A DNA stretch of 64,000 nucleotides from Clostridium fessum (GCF_003024715.1 NZ_PYLO01000001.1:620001-684000), one strand, 5' to 3'. Shown: positions 24,133 through 34,267, counted from the first letter of the stretch. Notes: generated by a model not told the origin, from the letters alone. Made by a program: numbers and translations.

Positions 24133-25470
24133 ATGGCATCAATTAAAAAAACAGGCGAAAACGCCTATCAAATCGTTGTGAGCTGTGGATATAACAGCAT
24201 CGGCAAGAAGATCCGCCGGAAAATCACTTACAAGCCGGAGCTGTTGACGGCTAAGGGAAACCCAAAAAGCGCGGCATCTATCGAAAAAGACGTTGCCGCC
24301 TTTGCCGCCGATTTTGAGCGCAAGGTATTAACAGGTCAGTACACAGACGGGCATATTATGACGTTTGAGAAATACGCCGCCAAATATCTGGCAGAATACG
24401 CCGAAGAGAACCAGGCACCGCGGACGCTTCAATCTACAGAATCAGCTATCAAGGAATTTATAAGCGCGTTCGGGTATATGACATTGGAAAACCTCACGCC
24501 GCTCTATTTACAGGAATATGTGAATGCGCTGTTGAAACGTAAAAAGGCAGACGGATCCGGGGAAACACTTTCATGCGGTACCGTCAAGCGCAAGGCTGCT
24601 GTTCTGTCCGCCATGCTCTCGCAGGCTATCCGCTGGAATCTTCTATCCGCGAACCCGATGGAGCGCGTACAGATAAAAGCACCAGACACACCGAAGGATG
24701 AGAAGATCGTGTTCTTCTCACAGCCGGAAGCCGAACGCTTCCTTGAAGCCCTGGAGAATCCCGCCTATTACACCGCATCCGGTAGGCTGGCGCGACCACT
24801 CGACACCACAGCGCAGCGCCTCGATGATCTCCGGGCGAACCGGCGCAGCATGACACAATATAAATTTCTCTTTTATCTGGCAATCTTTACCGGCTGCAGG
24901 CGTGGGGAACTTGTCGCCCTCACATGGGACGATCTGGACTTTACGAACGCGACTATCAGCATAGTGAAAAGCGTTTGCCGTGTAAAGAAAAAAATCATCA
25001 TAAAGAGTACCAAAACGAAAAAATCTGCCCGCACTATCTCACTTCCGGAGATCGTTATCTCCCTTGCACAGGAATGGAAGAAGGAACAGGAATATTACAG
25101 GCTTTCGATTGGCTCCCAATGGAAAAACGGCGGATATATCTTTACCCGCTGGAATGGGGAAATGATGGGGCTTGAAACACCTTACCAGATTTTACACCGT
25201 GTTATAAACAATTACAACGCCACGCAGGCAGACGAAAGCGCCCTGCTGCCGCTTATTCCTCTGCACGGACTCCGGCACACCGCCGCCACTCTGCTGATCG
25301 GCTCAAACGTCAACATCCGCACGGTTGCAAGCCGTCTAGGACATTCTGACGTAACAACAACACTAAATATTTACAGTCACGCCTTGAAAGAACTAGATCG
25401 AAAAGCCTCTGACGCTCTGGCTGATACCTTATCCAAAAAGGCTAATACAAAAAATTCAGTCCCCGAATAG
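24133..25470 (+). CDS. int: Tyrosine integrase of the tRNA-Thr element
   Basis: 445 residues. N-terminal arm-binding domain (residues 1-60), SAM-like core-binding domain (70-180), catalytic domain with Arg in GCRRGELVAL, the HGLRHTAATLL box, GHSDVTTTLNIYSH with the nucleophilic Tyr. A typical phage/ICE integrase. It lies 95 bp from the attachment site in tRNA-Thr and is followed by a terminator. AGGAGAG before the ATG. Confidence 0.93.
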   Translation: MASIKKTGENAYQIVVSCGYNSIGKKIRRKITYKPELLTAKGNPKSAASIEKDVAAFAADFERKVLTGQYTDGHIMTFEKYAAKYLAEYAEENQAPRTLQSTESAIKEFISAFGYMTLENLTPLYLQEYVNALLKRKKADGSGETLSCGTVKRKAAVLSAMLSQAIRWNLLSANPMERVQIKAPDTPKDEKIVFFSQPEAERFLEALENPAYYTASGRLARPLDTTAQRLDDLRANRRSMTQYKFLFYLAIFTGCRRGELVALTWDDLDFTNATISIVKSVCRVKKKIIIKSTKTKKSARTISLPEIVISLAQEWKKEQEYYRLSIGSQWKNGGYIFTRWNGEMMGLETPYQILHRVINNYNATQADESALLPLIPLHGLRHTAATLLIGSNVNIRTVASRLGHSDVTTTLNIYSHALKELDRKASDALADTLSKKANTKNSVPE

Positions 25471-25489
25471 TCCCCAAAAACACAAAAAG

Positions 25490-25516
25490 CCGCCCTTTTC
25501 GGACGGCATTTTTTAT
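25490..25516 (+). terminator. Terminator after integrase
   Basis: GCCG-CCC stem with GGA-CGGC, TTTTC loop, followed by ATTTTTTAT on the plus strand. Confidence 0.7.
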
Positions 25517-25529
25517 ATCCAGATACAAG

Positions 25530-25552
25530 AAAAACCCTTGATTTACAAGGGT

Positions 25553-25555
<3 letters not shown>
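25530..25555 (-). terminator. Terminator supplied by the element to tRNA-Thr
   Basis: AAACCCTTG stem with CAAGGGTTT, followed by TTTCTTG on the minus strand, 10 bp after the tRNA 3' end. It belongs to the element, since the original terminator is at 16467-16495. Confidence 0.65.
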
Positions 25556-25636
<81 letters not shown>

Positions 25637-25681
25637 ATTTTAATTTGAAAAATGCTCTGGAAAACCCAAAGCAACTTTCGA

Positions 25682-25753
25682 TGACCTGTCCGGGAATCGA
25701 ACCCGGGTTTACGCCGTGAGAGGGCGTCGTCTTGACCGCTTGACCAACAGGCC
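25682..25753 (-). tRNA. tRNA-Glu(CTC)
   Basis: Acceptor GGCCTGT/ACAGGTC, anticodon loop CTCTCAC (anticodon CTC), T arm CCGGG/CCCGG. 72 nt with discriminator A, no encoded CCA. Confidence 0.93.
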
Positions 25754-25771
25754 GTATGTTTTATAATAGAA

Positions 25772-25845
25772 TCGAGGCGACGTGATTCGAACACGCGACC
25801 TCTGCGTCCCGAACGCAGCGCTCTACCAAACTGAGCCACGCCTCG
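25772..25845 (-). tRNA. tRNA-Pro(CGG)
   Basis: Acceptor CGAGGCG/CGCCTCG, anticodon loop TTCGGGA (anticodon CGG), T loop TTCGAAT. 74 nt with discriminator A. First tRNA of the Pro-Glu-Thr cluster. Confidence 0.93.
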
Positions 25846-25857
25846 ATTACATGACGT

Positions 25858-25886
25858 AGTATAATATAAATTCAGGAGAATGTCAA
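25858..25886 (-). promoter_or_regulatory. Promoter of the tRNA cluster
   Basis: TTGACA (25881-25886), 17-bp spacer, TATACT (25858-25863) on the minus strand, 13 bp before tRNA-Pro. Confidence 0.75.
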
Positions 25887-25975
25887 CACTTTTTTTGAAG
25901 AATTTTTAAAAATATTTATTATGTTTAATATTTCGCTATAGTTGCTTGTGTTTGCTCAATTCAATAAATTTATAT

Positions 25976-26311
25976 TTACTTCATCAGCTTCTGAATCGTC
26001 TTGCACAGCTCCTCAACCGCTTCTTCCCCATTTCCCGCCTCTATATCATCGACCACACAGGTTTTGATATGGTTGGACAGCAGGACTTTGGAAAAACTGT
26101 TCAGCGCCGCCTGAACCGCTGATACCTGGTTTAATATATCGACGCAGTATCGCTCGTCTTCCACCATCGCCTTCACACCGCGCACCTGTCCCTCGATCCG
26201 GTTTAAACGTTTCAGCAGATCTTTTTCTTCGGTCAGATTTCTGTGTTTGTGGCGTTCCGTCTCTCCTCCCTGACAGACCTGCGCTTGTGATTCACATTTA
26301 CAACAGCCCAT
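25976..26311 (-). CDS. csoR: Copper-sensing repressor CsoR
   Basis: 111 residues, DUF156/CsoR family. Cu(I) ligands Cys56 (ERYCVDIL), His81 and Cys85 (NHIKTCV) are all present. RLNRIEGQVRGVKAM is the family signature. The N-terminus has an extra MGCCKCESQAQVC Cys-rich stretch, possibly another metal site. Lies just downstream of copA on the same strand and probably represses it through the site at 29091-29107. Confidence 0.9.
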   Translation of the reverse strand: MGCCKCESQAQVCQGGETERHKHRNLTEEKDLLKRLNRIEGQVRGVKAMVEDERYCVDILNQVSAVQAALNSFSKVLLSNHIKTCVVDDIEAGNGEEAVEELCKTIQKLMK

Positions 26312-26384
26312 GCTTTTCTCCTATCTTTTATCAAAATGCTGCGAAATGGCATATTAATTCCACCATTTCGCAGCTTTTTTCATC

Positions 26385-26594
26385 CTACTGAATCGAGTCC
26401 ACCTTATAATCCTGTGCCTCAACCGCCTCTTTCAACGTATCGTCCGCCACATCCGCACTCATGCTTACGACCGCGGTTCCTTTCTCATGGCTGACCTCTG
26501 CGCTCTCCACGCCTGCCAGTGCCTCCAACGCCTTCTTTACGCGTGCCTCACAGTGTCCACACATCATTCCTTCGATATTCATTGTCTTTGTCAT
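26385..26594 (-). CDS. Possible separately translated CopZ-like copper chaperone (internal start)
   Basis: In frame with copA. ATGGAGGG, 8 bases before ATG at 26594, forms a strong ribosome site inside the copA coding region. Translation from there would give a 69-residue HMA protein starting [15 protein letters not shown], the size and sequence of free CopZ. Inference: one gene makes both the fused pump and a free chaperone. Known parallel: E. coli copA also yields a small chaperone, by a different mechanism (frameshifting). Confidence 0.5.
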   Translation of the reverse strand: MTKTMNIEGMMCGHCEARVKKALEALAGVESAEVSHEKGTAVVSMSADVADDTLKEAVEAQDYKVDSIQ

Positions 26595-29057
26595 CGTTAT
26601 TCCCTCCATATTTATATGATTTTTTTGATTCTCACTTTTTTGCATTTCTTTTGAAACAGTTTCATTTTCATTTGCTGTTTGCCCAATTGACCGGGTGTCT
26701 TCTGCCCCCGTCCTAACTGCACCTGCGTTTTCTGCTTTATCTCCACCTTTATTAGCAGCCTTCTCAGCCCTCTTCCGCATCGGATGATCCTTCGATGCAT
26801 CGTGCATCTTAAACAGATTCAGCCGCAGCGCGTTCGTCACTACGCAGAAGCTGGATAAGCTCATCGCTGCAGCGCCGAACATCGGATTTAATTTCCATCC
26901 AAAGATAGGATACCACAAACCGGCTGCAAGTGGAATACCCACAACATTGTAAAAGAATGCCCAGAACAGGTTTTCGTGAATATTTCGAAGCGTCGCACGG
27001 CTTAGACGGATTGCCGCCGGAACATCACTCAAACGGCTCTTCATCAGCACCACATCCGCGGCATCAATCGCGATATCTGTACCAGCTCCGATCGCGATAC
27101 CTATATCGGCACGCGTGAGCGCCGGGGCATCATTGATACCATCACCGACCATTGCCACCTTACCCTGTTCTTTCAGGCTGCGGATGACACTCTCTTTCCC
27201 ATCCGGAAGTACTCCGGCAATGACTTCATCCACACCAGCCTGTGCCCCAATCGCACGGGCGGTCCGCTCATTATCCCCGGTCAGCATGACCACACGGATT
27301 CCCATGTTCTGCAGTTCCTTGACCGCCTGCGGGCTGTCTTCCTTGATGACATCTGCCACGGCAATCATACCAGCCAGACGACCATTTTTCATAAAGCACA
27401 GCGGTGTCTTGCCTTCCGATGCCAAACGCTCAAAGGATGCCTGTTCCTGTGCGGACACCGTCGTATGTCCGCTGATATAGGAAAAGCTTCCGCCTGCCAG
27501 TGAAGCGCCGTCTAACGTACCAGAAAGTCCATTTCCCGGCAGCGCCTGGAAATCAGCCGCCTCCGGCGCATCCACCTGCTGTTCTTTTGCATAGAGAAGA
27601 ACAGCTTTCGCCAATGGGTGCTCACTCTTCTTTTCCAGGGAAAGCGCCAGGCTTACCAGCTCCTTCTCAGTCACACCTCCGGACGGGATGACGTCGGTCA
27701 CACGCGGCTCGCCGCTGGTGATCGTACCCGTCTTATCAAGCGCTACAATGTCCATTTTTCCGGTTTCTTCCAGTGAAACAGCTGTCTTGAACAAGATTCC
27801 GTTTTTCGCGCCCATGCCGTTGCCGACCATAATCGCAACCGGCGTAGCCAGTCCCAGTGCACACGGGCAACTGATAACCAGTACGGAAATACCTCTCGCC
27901 AGTGCGAATCCAAACGTCTGTCCTGCCAGCAGCCAGACAATCGTTGTCACCACTGCGATCGTGATAACCGCCGGGACAAACACGCCGGAAACCCGGTCTG
28001 CAATCTTCGCAATCGGCGCTTTCGTCGCCGCCGCGTCGCTGACCATGCGGATGATCTGCGACAGGGAGGTATCTTCACCGACTCTCGTCGCCTCACAGCG
28101 CAGATAACCAGACTGGTTGACCGTTGCCGCCGAAACCGGGTCACCCTGTGCCTTATCCACCGGAATACTCTCGCCGGTCAGTGCTGCCTCGTTGACCGCG
28201 CTCGTTCCTTCCAGGACCACGCCGTCCACCGGGATATTTTCACCTGGGCGTACAACAAATACATCACCCTTCTTTACCTCTTCAATCAGAACCTTTGTTT
28301 CCACTCCATCCCGGATGATAACAGCTGTCTTCGGTGCCAGTTTCATCAGTCCCTTTAAGGCATCCGTCGTTTTTCCCTTGGAACGCGCCTCCAGCATTTT
28401 TCCGACTGTGATCAGCGCCAGAATCATTGCCGCCGACTCAAAGTAAAATTCATGCATGTAGGACATGACTGCCGTGTCGTTGCCCTTTAACTGTGCGTCC
28501 GTCATCGCAAACAACGCATATGTGCTGTAAATAAACGACGCGCCAGAGCCAAGTGCTACCAACGTGTCCATGTTCGGGGCGCGGTGTAAAAGTCCCTTGA
28601 AACCACTGATAAAGAATTTCTGGTTAATCACCATGATAATTCCGGCCAAAAGGAGCTGCAAAAGTCCCATCGCCACATGGTTGCCATCCATAAAGTGCGG
28701 CAGCGGCCAGCCCCACATCATATGTCCCATCGACATATACATAAGGACTGCTAAGAATCCCATCGATGCGATCAGACGGTGTTTTAAAACCGGCGTCTCC
28801 CGATCTTTTAAGGCGTCCTCTGCCTCCGACGCGCTCTGCGCCTGCGCTGCAGTGCCCTGTCCTTTCAGGGATGCGCCATATCCGGCATCTTCCACCGCAT
28901 GAATCACGGTCTCCGGGGGCACATCGCCCTCGACGCCCATCGAATTTGTCAGCAGGCTGACCGAGCATGCCGTGACACCCGGCACTTTCGATACTGCCTT
29001 TTCAACCCGGCTGCTGCATGCCGCGCAGCTCATGCCGGTTACTGTATATTGCTTCAT
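26385..29057 (-). CDS. copA: Copper-exporting P1B ATPase CopA with C-terminal CopZ-like domain
   Basis: 890 residues. N-terminal HMA domain with [10 protein letters not shown] (Cys11, Cys14), membrane core with [12 protein letters not shown] (Cu-binding CPC), phosphorylation [13 protein letters not shown] and the [10 protein letters not shown] hinge. An Ala/Lys/Glu-rich linker (about residues 755-815) joins it to a second HMA domain with [10 protein letters not shown] at the very C-terminus. Exports Cu(I). The C-terminal fusion is unusual: the domain normally is a separate CopZ chaperone. An internal ribosome site precedes it (see 26385-26594). GGAGGAG 3 bases before the ATG at 29057; slightly close but strong. 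Confidence 0.95.
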   Translation of the reverse strand: MKQYTVTGMSCAACSSRVEKAVSKVPGVTACSVSLLTNSMGVEGDVPPETVIHAVEDAGYGASLKGQGTAAQAQSASEAEDALKDRETPVLKHRLIASMGFLAVLMYMSMGHMMWGWPLPHFMDGNHVAMGLLQLLLAGIIMVINQKFFISGFKGLLHRAPNMDTLVALGSGASFIYSTYALFAMTDAQLKGNDTAVMSYMHEFYFESAAMILALITVGKMLEARSKGKTTDALKGLMKLAPKTAVIIRDGVETKVLIEEVKKGDVFVVRPGENIPVDGVVLEGTSAVNEAALTGESIPVDKAQGDPVSAATVNQSGYLRCEATRVGEDTSLSQIIRMVSDAAATKAPIAKIADRVSGVFVPAVITIAVVTTIVWLLAGQTFGFALARGISVLVISCPCALGLATPVAIMVGNGMGAKNGILFKTAVSLEETGKMDIVALDKTGTITSGEPRVTDVIPSGGVTEKELVSLALSLEKKSEHPLAKAVLLYAKEQQVDAPEAADFQALPGNGLSGTLDGASLAGGSFSYISGHTTVSAQEQASFERLASEGKTPLCFMKNGRLAGMIAVADVIKEDSPQAVKELQNMGIRVVMLTGDNERTARAIGAQAGVDEVIAGVLPDGKESVIRSLKEQGKVAMVGDGINDAPALTRADIGIAIGAGTDIAIDAADVVLMKSRLSDVPAAIRLSRATLRNIHENLFWAFFYNVVGIPLAAGLWYPIFGWKLNPMFGAAAMSLSSFCVVTNALRLNLFKMHDASKDHPMRKRAEKAANKGGDKAENAGAVRTGAEDTRSIGQTANENETVSKEMQKSENQKNHINMEGITMTKTMNIEGMMCGHCEARVKKALEALAGVESAEVSHEKGTAVVSMSADVADDTLKEAVEAQDYKVDSIQ

Positions 29058-29085
29058 GGTCTCCTCCTATCTCTTAACTGTCCTT

Positions 29086-29114
29086 ATAATATACCCCCAC
29101 AGGGTATATGTCAA
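29086..29114 (-). promoter_or_regulatory. copA promoter with CsoR-type operator in the spacer
   Basis: TTGACA (29109-29114), 17-bp spacer, TATTAT (29086-29091). The spacer is the palindrome-like ATACCCCCACAGGGTAT (29091-29107), of the G/C-tract type bound by CsoR. Binding there would block RNA polymerase directly. Confidence 0.8.
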
Positions 29115-29166
29115 CCCCAATTTCATTTATAATCTGTAACGGTTCAGTATCTTCACAGTCACGCGC

Positions 29167-29210
29167 AAAAAGACCCTGTCCGGAGAATTTCCCCTTACAG
29201 AGTCTTTTAT
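29167..29210 (-). terminator. Bidirectional terminator before copA
   Basis: AAAAAGAC-CTGT stem with ACAG-GTCTTTT. Ends the upstream minus-strand operon (COG2426 gene). A second GC-rich hairpin lies at 29223-29247. Confidence 0.65.
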
Positions 29211-29270
29211 ACATTCGCATCTATGCCGCCCTTTGGCGGGCATAGACATTATTCCATTTTTATCTGTGCA

Positions 29271-29777
29271 TCATCCAAACAGCACGCCCAGCACGCCGTA
29301 GGACAGAATCGACATAATCACCGTCGCCAGCGCGATACCGACTAAAATCGCGCCAAATGCCTTGCCAAATTTCATGTGAAGCAGGGATGCCACCAGTGCG
29401 CCTGTCCATGCGCCGGTTCCCGGAAGCGGGATGCCGACAAAGAGCATCAGCCCCCAGAACTCATATTTCTCGATCTGCCCTTTTTTGCTCATCGCTTTGC
29501 GTTCCAGCCAGAGCGCAATACCACGGAAACACGGAACCCTCTTCATCCACTCCAGCACATGGCGGATCAGAAGCAGGATAAACGGGATCGGAAGGATATT
29601 TCCCACGATACAGATCGGGATCGCCCGCAGGATCGGCACATTTAAGAGTGCCGGTGACGCAGCCAGAAGCCCGCCTCGAAGTTCCAGAATCGGAATCATC
29701 GAGATAATGAAGATAATTGCCTCCTTCGATATGACTCCGGATAAATTAGCTGTAAACCATTGTACCAGTGAATCCAT
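29271..29777 (-). CDS. COG2426 small membrane protein (putative small multidrug export)
   Basis: 168 residues, about four membrane helices. SMIPILELRGGLLAASPALL and GIPLPGTGAWTGALVASLL are signatures of the Sm_multidrug_ex family. Transport function was inferred for the family and is not well shown. Lies 3 bp after the zinc-ribbon gene, so they form an operon. Confidence 0.88.
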   Translation of the reverse strand: MDSLVQWFTANLSGVISKEAIIFIISMIPILELRGGLLAASPALLNVPILRAIPICIVGNILPIPFILLLIRHVLEWMKRVPCFRGIALWLERKAMSKKGQIEKYEFWGLMLFVGIPLPGTGAWTGALVASLLHMKFGKAFGAILVGIALATVIMSILSYGVLGVLFG

Positions 29778-29780
29778 AAA

Positions 29781-30347
29781 TTATGCCTGCTCCCCGCTGT
29801 TATTTTCATTCTGTGCCGCAGTATCGGTGGTGTTCTCCGAAACAGAGTCCGAAGCATCCGCGTCTGGGCCAGCCGTGCCTTCTGTTTCTGCGTTGTCAAC
29901 CGCCTTATCTGCTGCAGCTTCATCCTTCTCTTCAAAGATAGTCTCCTGCATCTCCTCCAGTTCTTCCGGCTCATGCACATCTGCAGATGTCGTCGAATCC
30001 ATCGGCGCACCGCACCGGCTGCAGAATGCCGCATTTTTCTCCACCTTTGCGCCGCACTCCGCGCAGACTCTTGTGCCCTCTAACTCGGCAATCTCATCCT
30101 CCAGGGACGCAATCTTCACAAGCCCAGCCTGGATAGTGTGGAACTCATCTGCAAATTTCCCTTCCAGCTCGCCCTCATGTCTGTCATAGTATGCTTTTCC
30201 CAGTGTGATATATGCCTTATTAATCTTATCTTTCTCGGCGGACAACTTCGATTTCAGCTGTAATACGCCTGTAATGTCCTTTACCCGGTTCGCAGCTTCC
30301 TTGCTCTTATCGCTGATCACCTTTCCAAGTTCATCGAAAAATGCCAT
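29781..30347 (-). CDS. Zinc-ribbon protein with helical N-domain and acidic tail
   Basis: 188 residues from MAFFDELGKVISDKSKE. Helical region (1-95), zinc ribbon CAECGAK...CSRCGAP (about 95-115), then a Glu/Asp/Ala/Thr-rich disordered tail of some 70 residues. GGAGG 7 bases before the ATG; the longer frame from 30470 lacks support. Common Clostridia protein of unknown role. The gap 30348-30596 holds a 12-bp hairpin (30476-30518, TTCAGCCGGTTT with AAACCGGCTGAA) and no gene. Confidence 0.8.
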   Translation of the reverse strand: MAFFDELGKVISDKSKEAANRVKDITGVLQLKSKLSAEKDKINKAYITLGKAYYDRHEGELEGKFADEFHTIQAGLVKIASLEDEIAELEGTRVCAECGAKVEKNAAFCSRCGAPMDSTTSADVHEPEELEEMQETIFEEKDEAAADKAVDNAETEGTAGPDADASDSVSENTTDTAAQNENNSGEQA

Positions 30348-30596
30348 ATTTCTTCCTCCTCTGCGGGATATGTACGCCTCAAATTTTGTTCTGCCTGATG
30401 GGACAGCGCATCGCTGTTCTAAATCCAAAGGCAGGTTCATGCAAAACCAAAGCGTCTGATATTTTCTCATAACGATTCAGCCGGTTTTTGCATCAAATAC
30501 ATAAACCGGCTGAACCGCTACGTTTCCCTTTATTTTAGCCCCTACGGGGGAGAAAGTCAATCTTTTGCATCCCTGAATCAACTCCAGGCAGCTTTT

Positions 30597-33014
30597 TTAA
30601 TACGCAAACACCCGGTTCAGCCGCATCAATTCCGGTGTCAGGCCGAAGGTCGATTTCACAAACTCCGGAACCTTGCCATAGCGGAATGAGCGCCGGTAGA
30701 TGCCATACTGACCCGATTCATCCATTTCATAGTCCGCCGCATATTCCCCATCATACAGGGCATTCTGACCGGCATCCACCGTATATGTCTGACCTATCTC
30801 ATTTTCCTCCATTGAATTTACCGAATCCCTCAAATCATCCTCTGAAACTGCCCCTGTGTCCTCTGTACTGGACACATATACTGCAATATTGATCCCCTGA
30901 TATGCCTCCGCCATTTGATTGATCTGCACCATATCATCCGAAGCGGAGTTTGCAAGAATTTCTGCAATCTGTTCCGGATCTGTAATCGTTACCTCGCGTC
31001 TGCTGTCATTCTGAAGATACTCCCGCTGGCGTTTTCCAAGCTCTGTATCTGCCGGTGCCAGCTGATCCTCCGGAATCTTGCCGCCCTGATACTGAAGCAC
31101 GATTTTTTCTGTGTTTTCCGGTGTCACCTTGCTGCCGACCTCGGTACCACACTGTTCCAGAATCGCGATCGTCTCCTGGAAGGACGGATAAATCGGATAA
31201 TAATCAAACTGGTTAAATGTGTCATAATAGCCGCCATTTTTACGAATCACATCAATCATCGCCTGCATCTCATTTGTCTTAAACTGAATCTCCGCGATCG
31301 GCATCTCCTCCCGGCGCATATCCGGCGTCAGAGCCATCAGCTCTTTCTGGTATGCAGCAAGAAGTGCCGCCTTCGTCTGCTCATCCGGAAGCTTCACATG
31401 GCTGCAGTCCTCTTCCTCTTTGTAATTGATGCCTGCGGCATCGTCTGCCTGTAGGGACAGCACCGGGTACATTCCCAGTTTATAGCTCTGATTTTCATAA
31501 ATGGAATCTAGCTGTTCCCGCAGCTCCGATACATTGATCGTGCGGTAATTACGGTAAACGGTTTTTCCATTGTTTAGATGCCAGGACAGCACGATCGAAT
31601 CATAGCGTGAATCCAGATCCGCCTCACTCATCCAATCCTGTCCGCCGTTCAAATGCTTCCGCTGTCTGGAAGCTGTCTCGATGCCCTGCGCGCCAATTTC
31701 CCGCAGGACACGGATTCCATCCTCATCCGAGATCTGCATTTTATCTGCCACATCTCCCTGGGACGCCCATTCCATTCCAACACTGTAGCCATCCCTATAC
31801 ATTCTCGGAGTCACATGGTAAGCCCCTGCCGCATTGTTGTCCAGCGCATCACAGTAAATACCCGCGTATGCAACCTTGTCAGCATCCGGCAGATAGCTGT
31901 CATATCCTGCCACATCCAGGCGGAACCCTAAGAAAATGGCTGCCACTGCCACCGCACTGATGACAAGCTGTCTCTTATGCGCAAACAAGCTCTTAAAATC
32001 GAAATGATAGATAATTTCGATCAGGCAGCTGGTGATGAGCAGTCCGCAGATCAAGCCAAACACGGTCCAGATATCATCATTCAGGATTGACCGGAAAATC
32101 ATTCCGGAAAACAGCGTGATCGGCACAACCAGAAGGAAACGGATCACCGGCTCACTTACCTTAAATGCCATCGCTCTTCCAGCCGCCTCAGACGGGCGTT
32201 TCCGGTACAGGAACATTCCCAGACCAAAGAGCAGGGCTGCCACTGCCAATGCAATGACTGCCATCCGGGTGGGATGATCCGAACCAGTTGCCGTGCCGTA
32301 CCAGAAAACCGGTGAGGTCCGCTCGCACCAGCGCAGCAGAAAATTGCCATTGTCATAAAACGTCATGAAGTATTCGGAAAAATACGTCGATACCACTGCA
32401 GCCACACCCGGTCCCCAGCTAAAAAGCACGCCGGTTCCCAGTAAACCCACGATCAGATTGCCTGTCAGAATCACTGCCAGCACAACCGTCATGTACACCA
32501 GTGTAAAAAAGCACATATGCTGTACATACCCAATCAGCAGGGTTCCCCATGAAAATGGTGCGCCCTTTACCTGCAGCATCACTCCTGCCGCCAGCAGAAA
32601 TACCAGATACGGGACTGCCAGATACAGGATACCGTCCAGGCAGGTCACAGTATAAAGCATTTCACGGCTGATCGGAAGGCTGTGAAAAAAATCCGTTTTC
32701 TTTTTCGAATGGAGATACGAAAAACCGGACGCTGCCAGCACCACCGCCGTCACAATCAGGATAAATACCAGCATTGCATTCTGGATCGAATACATATGCA
32801 GCATCTCATTGGTCAGCTTTAATTTTGCTTCTGCTAACGCCACTTCGACGCTCAGTTCTTTAGACAAGTTATCCGGACGCAGCATTATGCTGGTTTCCAG
32901 CGCTGTCAGGACCGGAAACAGAAAGAAGCACAAAAGTGCGGTAAGCGCCACGCTCCAGAGACGCTGCTTCGTATTTTCTCTCATATATTTAAAAAACAAG
33001 CCTTTTGATGTCAT
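30597..33014 (-). CDS. ABC-2 type permease with large extracellular domain
   Basis: 805 residues from MTSKGLFFKYM. About ten membrane helices in the first 370 residues and then a soluble domain of more than 400 residues after FLGFRLDVAGYDSYLPDADK (residues 365-805). GGAGG lies 9 bases before the ATG at 33014. Overlaps the ATPase gene by 26 bp, so the pair forms one transporter. The soluble domain resembles DUF6449-type domains seen after such permeases. Substrate unknown; antimicrobial peptide or lipid export would fit the YtrA-like operon. Confidence 0.85.
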   Translation of the reverse strand: MTSKGLFFKYMRENTKQRLWSVALTALLCFFLFPVLTALETSIMLRPDNLSKELSVEVALAEAKLKLTNEMLHMYSIQNAMLVFILIVTAVVLAASGFSYLHSKKKTDFFHSLPISREMLYTVTCLDGILYLAVPYLVFLLAAGVMLQVKGAPFSWGTLLIGYVQHMCFFTLVYMTVVLAVILTGNLIVGLLGTGVLFSWGPGVAAVVSTYFSEYFMTFYDNGNFLLRWCERTSPVFWYGTATGSDHPTRMAVIALAVAALLFGLGMFLYRKRPSEAAGRAMAFKVSEPVIRFLLVVPITLFSGMIFRSILNDDIWTVFGLICGLLITSCLIEIIYHFDFKSLFAHKRQLVISAVAVAAIFLGFRLDVAGYDSYLPDADKVAYAGIYCDALDNNAAGAYHVTPRMYRDGYSVGMEWASQGDVADKMQISDEDGIRVLREIGAQGIETASRQRKHLNGGQDWMSEADLDSRYDSIVLSWHLNNGKTVYRNYRTINVSELREQLDSIYENQSYKLGMYPVLSLQADDAAGINYKEEEDCSHVKLPDEQTKAALLAAYQKELMALTPDMRREEMPIAEIQFKTNEMQAMIDVIRKNGGYYDTFNQFDYYPIYPSFQETIAILEQCGTEVGSKVTPENTEKIVLQYQGGKIPEDQLAPADTELGKRQREYLQNDSRREVTITDPEQIAEILANSASDDMVQINQMAEAYQGINIAVYVSSTEDTGAVSEDDLRDSVNSMEENEIGQTYTVDAGQNALYDGEYAADYEMDESGQYGIYRRSFRYGKVPEFVKSTFGLTPELMRLNRVFAY

Positions 33015-33888
33015 AACCAGCCACCTCCGTTTCACTGATAAAGATCTCTTCCAGGGAAAGCGGTATCATTTCAAAAAACACCGGATGATACGCCTGTAAA
33101 ATTGTCTGAATCTCCTCCCGTTTTCCGCGCACAGTAAGCGTCAGGAGACTTCCCCTCTGTTCCGTCTTTATAATATCGATTCCCTGCAAATCGCTGCTCC
33201 CCACTCCCGCCGGAAGCACACACTGAATCTTGTGAATATTTAACTTCATATCGTCCAGATCTTTTGAGAGAAGCATTCCTCCCTTGTGAAGCAGACCCAC
33301 ATGGTCGCAGATATCTTCCAGCTCCCGCAGATTATGGGAGGCGATGACCGGCGTGAGGTTCCGCTCGTCGATATCATTGGCAAAAAGACTCTTGACCGTC
33401 TGCCGCATGACTGGATCCAGCCCGTCAAACGTCTCGTCGCAGAACAGATAATCGGTTCCCGCGCAAATGCCCAGCAGCACAGCGAGCTGTTTTTTCATAC
33501 CCTTCGAAAAGGTCTGCACCTTCCGCCGGCTTTCCAGTTCAAAATTCTTTAGCAGTTTATCAAACCGGGCTGCATCAAACTTCGGATAAATTCCCTGATA
33601 AAACACCTTCATATCTTCCGCCGTTCCATTGCTTAAGAAATACGGCTCATCCGGGATATAAAAGCATCGTGCCTTTACCTTTGTATTCTCAAATACTGTC
33701 TCATCATCAACCGTAATGCTCCCTTCGTCCGGCTTTAAAATACCGGCTGCCATCCGCAAAAAGGTACTTTTTCCGGCGCCGTTAGTTCCGATCAGACCAA
33801 AGACACTTCCATTGTGAATCTCCGCATGGATATGATCGACTGCCACTGTATCATAAAAACGCTTCGTCAGATTCTCAGCCTTTATCAT
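32989..33888 (-). CDS. ABC transporter ATP-binding protein
   Basis: 299 residues from MIKAENLTKRF. Walker A GTNGAGKST, signature TFSKGMKKQLA (degenerate LSGGQ), Walker B DYLFCDETFDGLD. The SKGM signature is common in YtrB-like exporters. AAGGAGG 7 bases before the ATG; the frame's 28 extra upstream codons overlap gntR and are not used. Second gene of gntR-ATPase-permease. Confidence 0.93.
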   Translation of the reverse strand: MIKAENLTKRFYDTVAVDHIHAEIHNGSVFGLIGTNGAGKSTFLRMAAGILKPDEGSITVDDETVFENTKVKARCFYIPDEPYFLSNGTAEDMKVFYQGIYPKFDAARFDKLLKNFELESRRKVQTFSKGMKKQLAVLLGICAGTDYLFCDETFDGLDPVMRQTVKSLFANDIDERNLTPVIASHNLRELEDICDHVGLLHKGGMLLSKDLDDMKLNIHKIQCVLPAGVGSSDLQGIDIIKTEQRGSLLTLTVRGKREEIQTILQAYHPVFFEMIPLSLEEIFISETEVAGYDIKRLVF

Positions 33889-34267
33889 TCCTGTTTCCTC
33901 CTTCCTCACTTCCATAGCTCTGGATGACCTGCTCCTGGAACTCCAGCATCGTGATGCCGGTTCCTTTTGCATCCCGGATCAGAAGTTCCAGCTGATCCCA
34001 GATCTCCTGCCGCTTCCTCTCCCGAATCTGCCGGTTATCCGCCACAAAACTGCCCCTGCCCTTAACCGAATAAATATATCCCTGGCGTTCCAGCTCTGCA
34101 TACGCCCGCTGGATCGTATTCGGATTCATCGACAGCTCCGTTGCCAGACTCCGCACGGATGGAAGCTGACTGTCCTGCTCCAAAATCCCCCGGACCATCA
34201 GATCCGACAGCTTCTCAACAATCTGCTCATAGAGAGGTCGTCGATCTTTATAATCAATCAGAATCAT
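33875..34267 (-). CDS. GntR-family regulator, YtrA type
   Basis: 130 residues from MILIDYKDRRPLYEQI. Winged helix with LPSVRSLATELSMNPNTIQRAYAELERQGYI, short C-terminal dimerisation region as in YtrA. Regulates its own operon with the ABC transporter, probably by binding the palindrome 34316-34336. AAAGGAG before the ATG. Overlaps the ATPase start by 14 bp. Confidence 0.9.
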   Translation of the reverse strand: MILIDYKDRRPLYEQIVEKLSDLMVRGILEQDSQLPSVRSLATELSMNPNTIQRAYAELERQGYIYSVKGRGSFVADNRQIRERKRQEIWDQLELLIRDAKGTGITMLEFQEQVIQSYGSEEGGNRNDKG

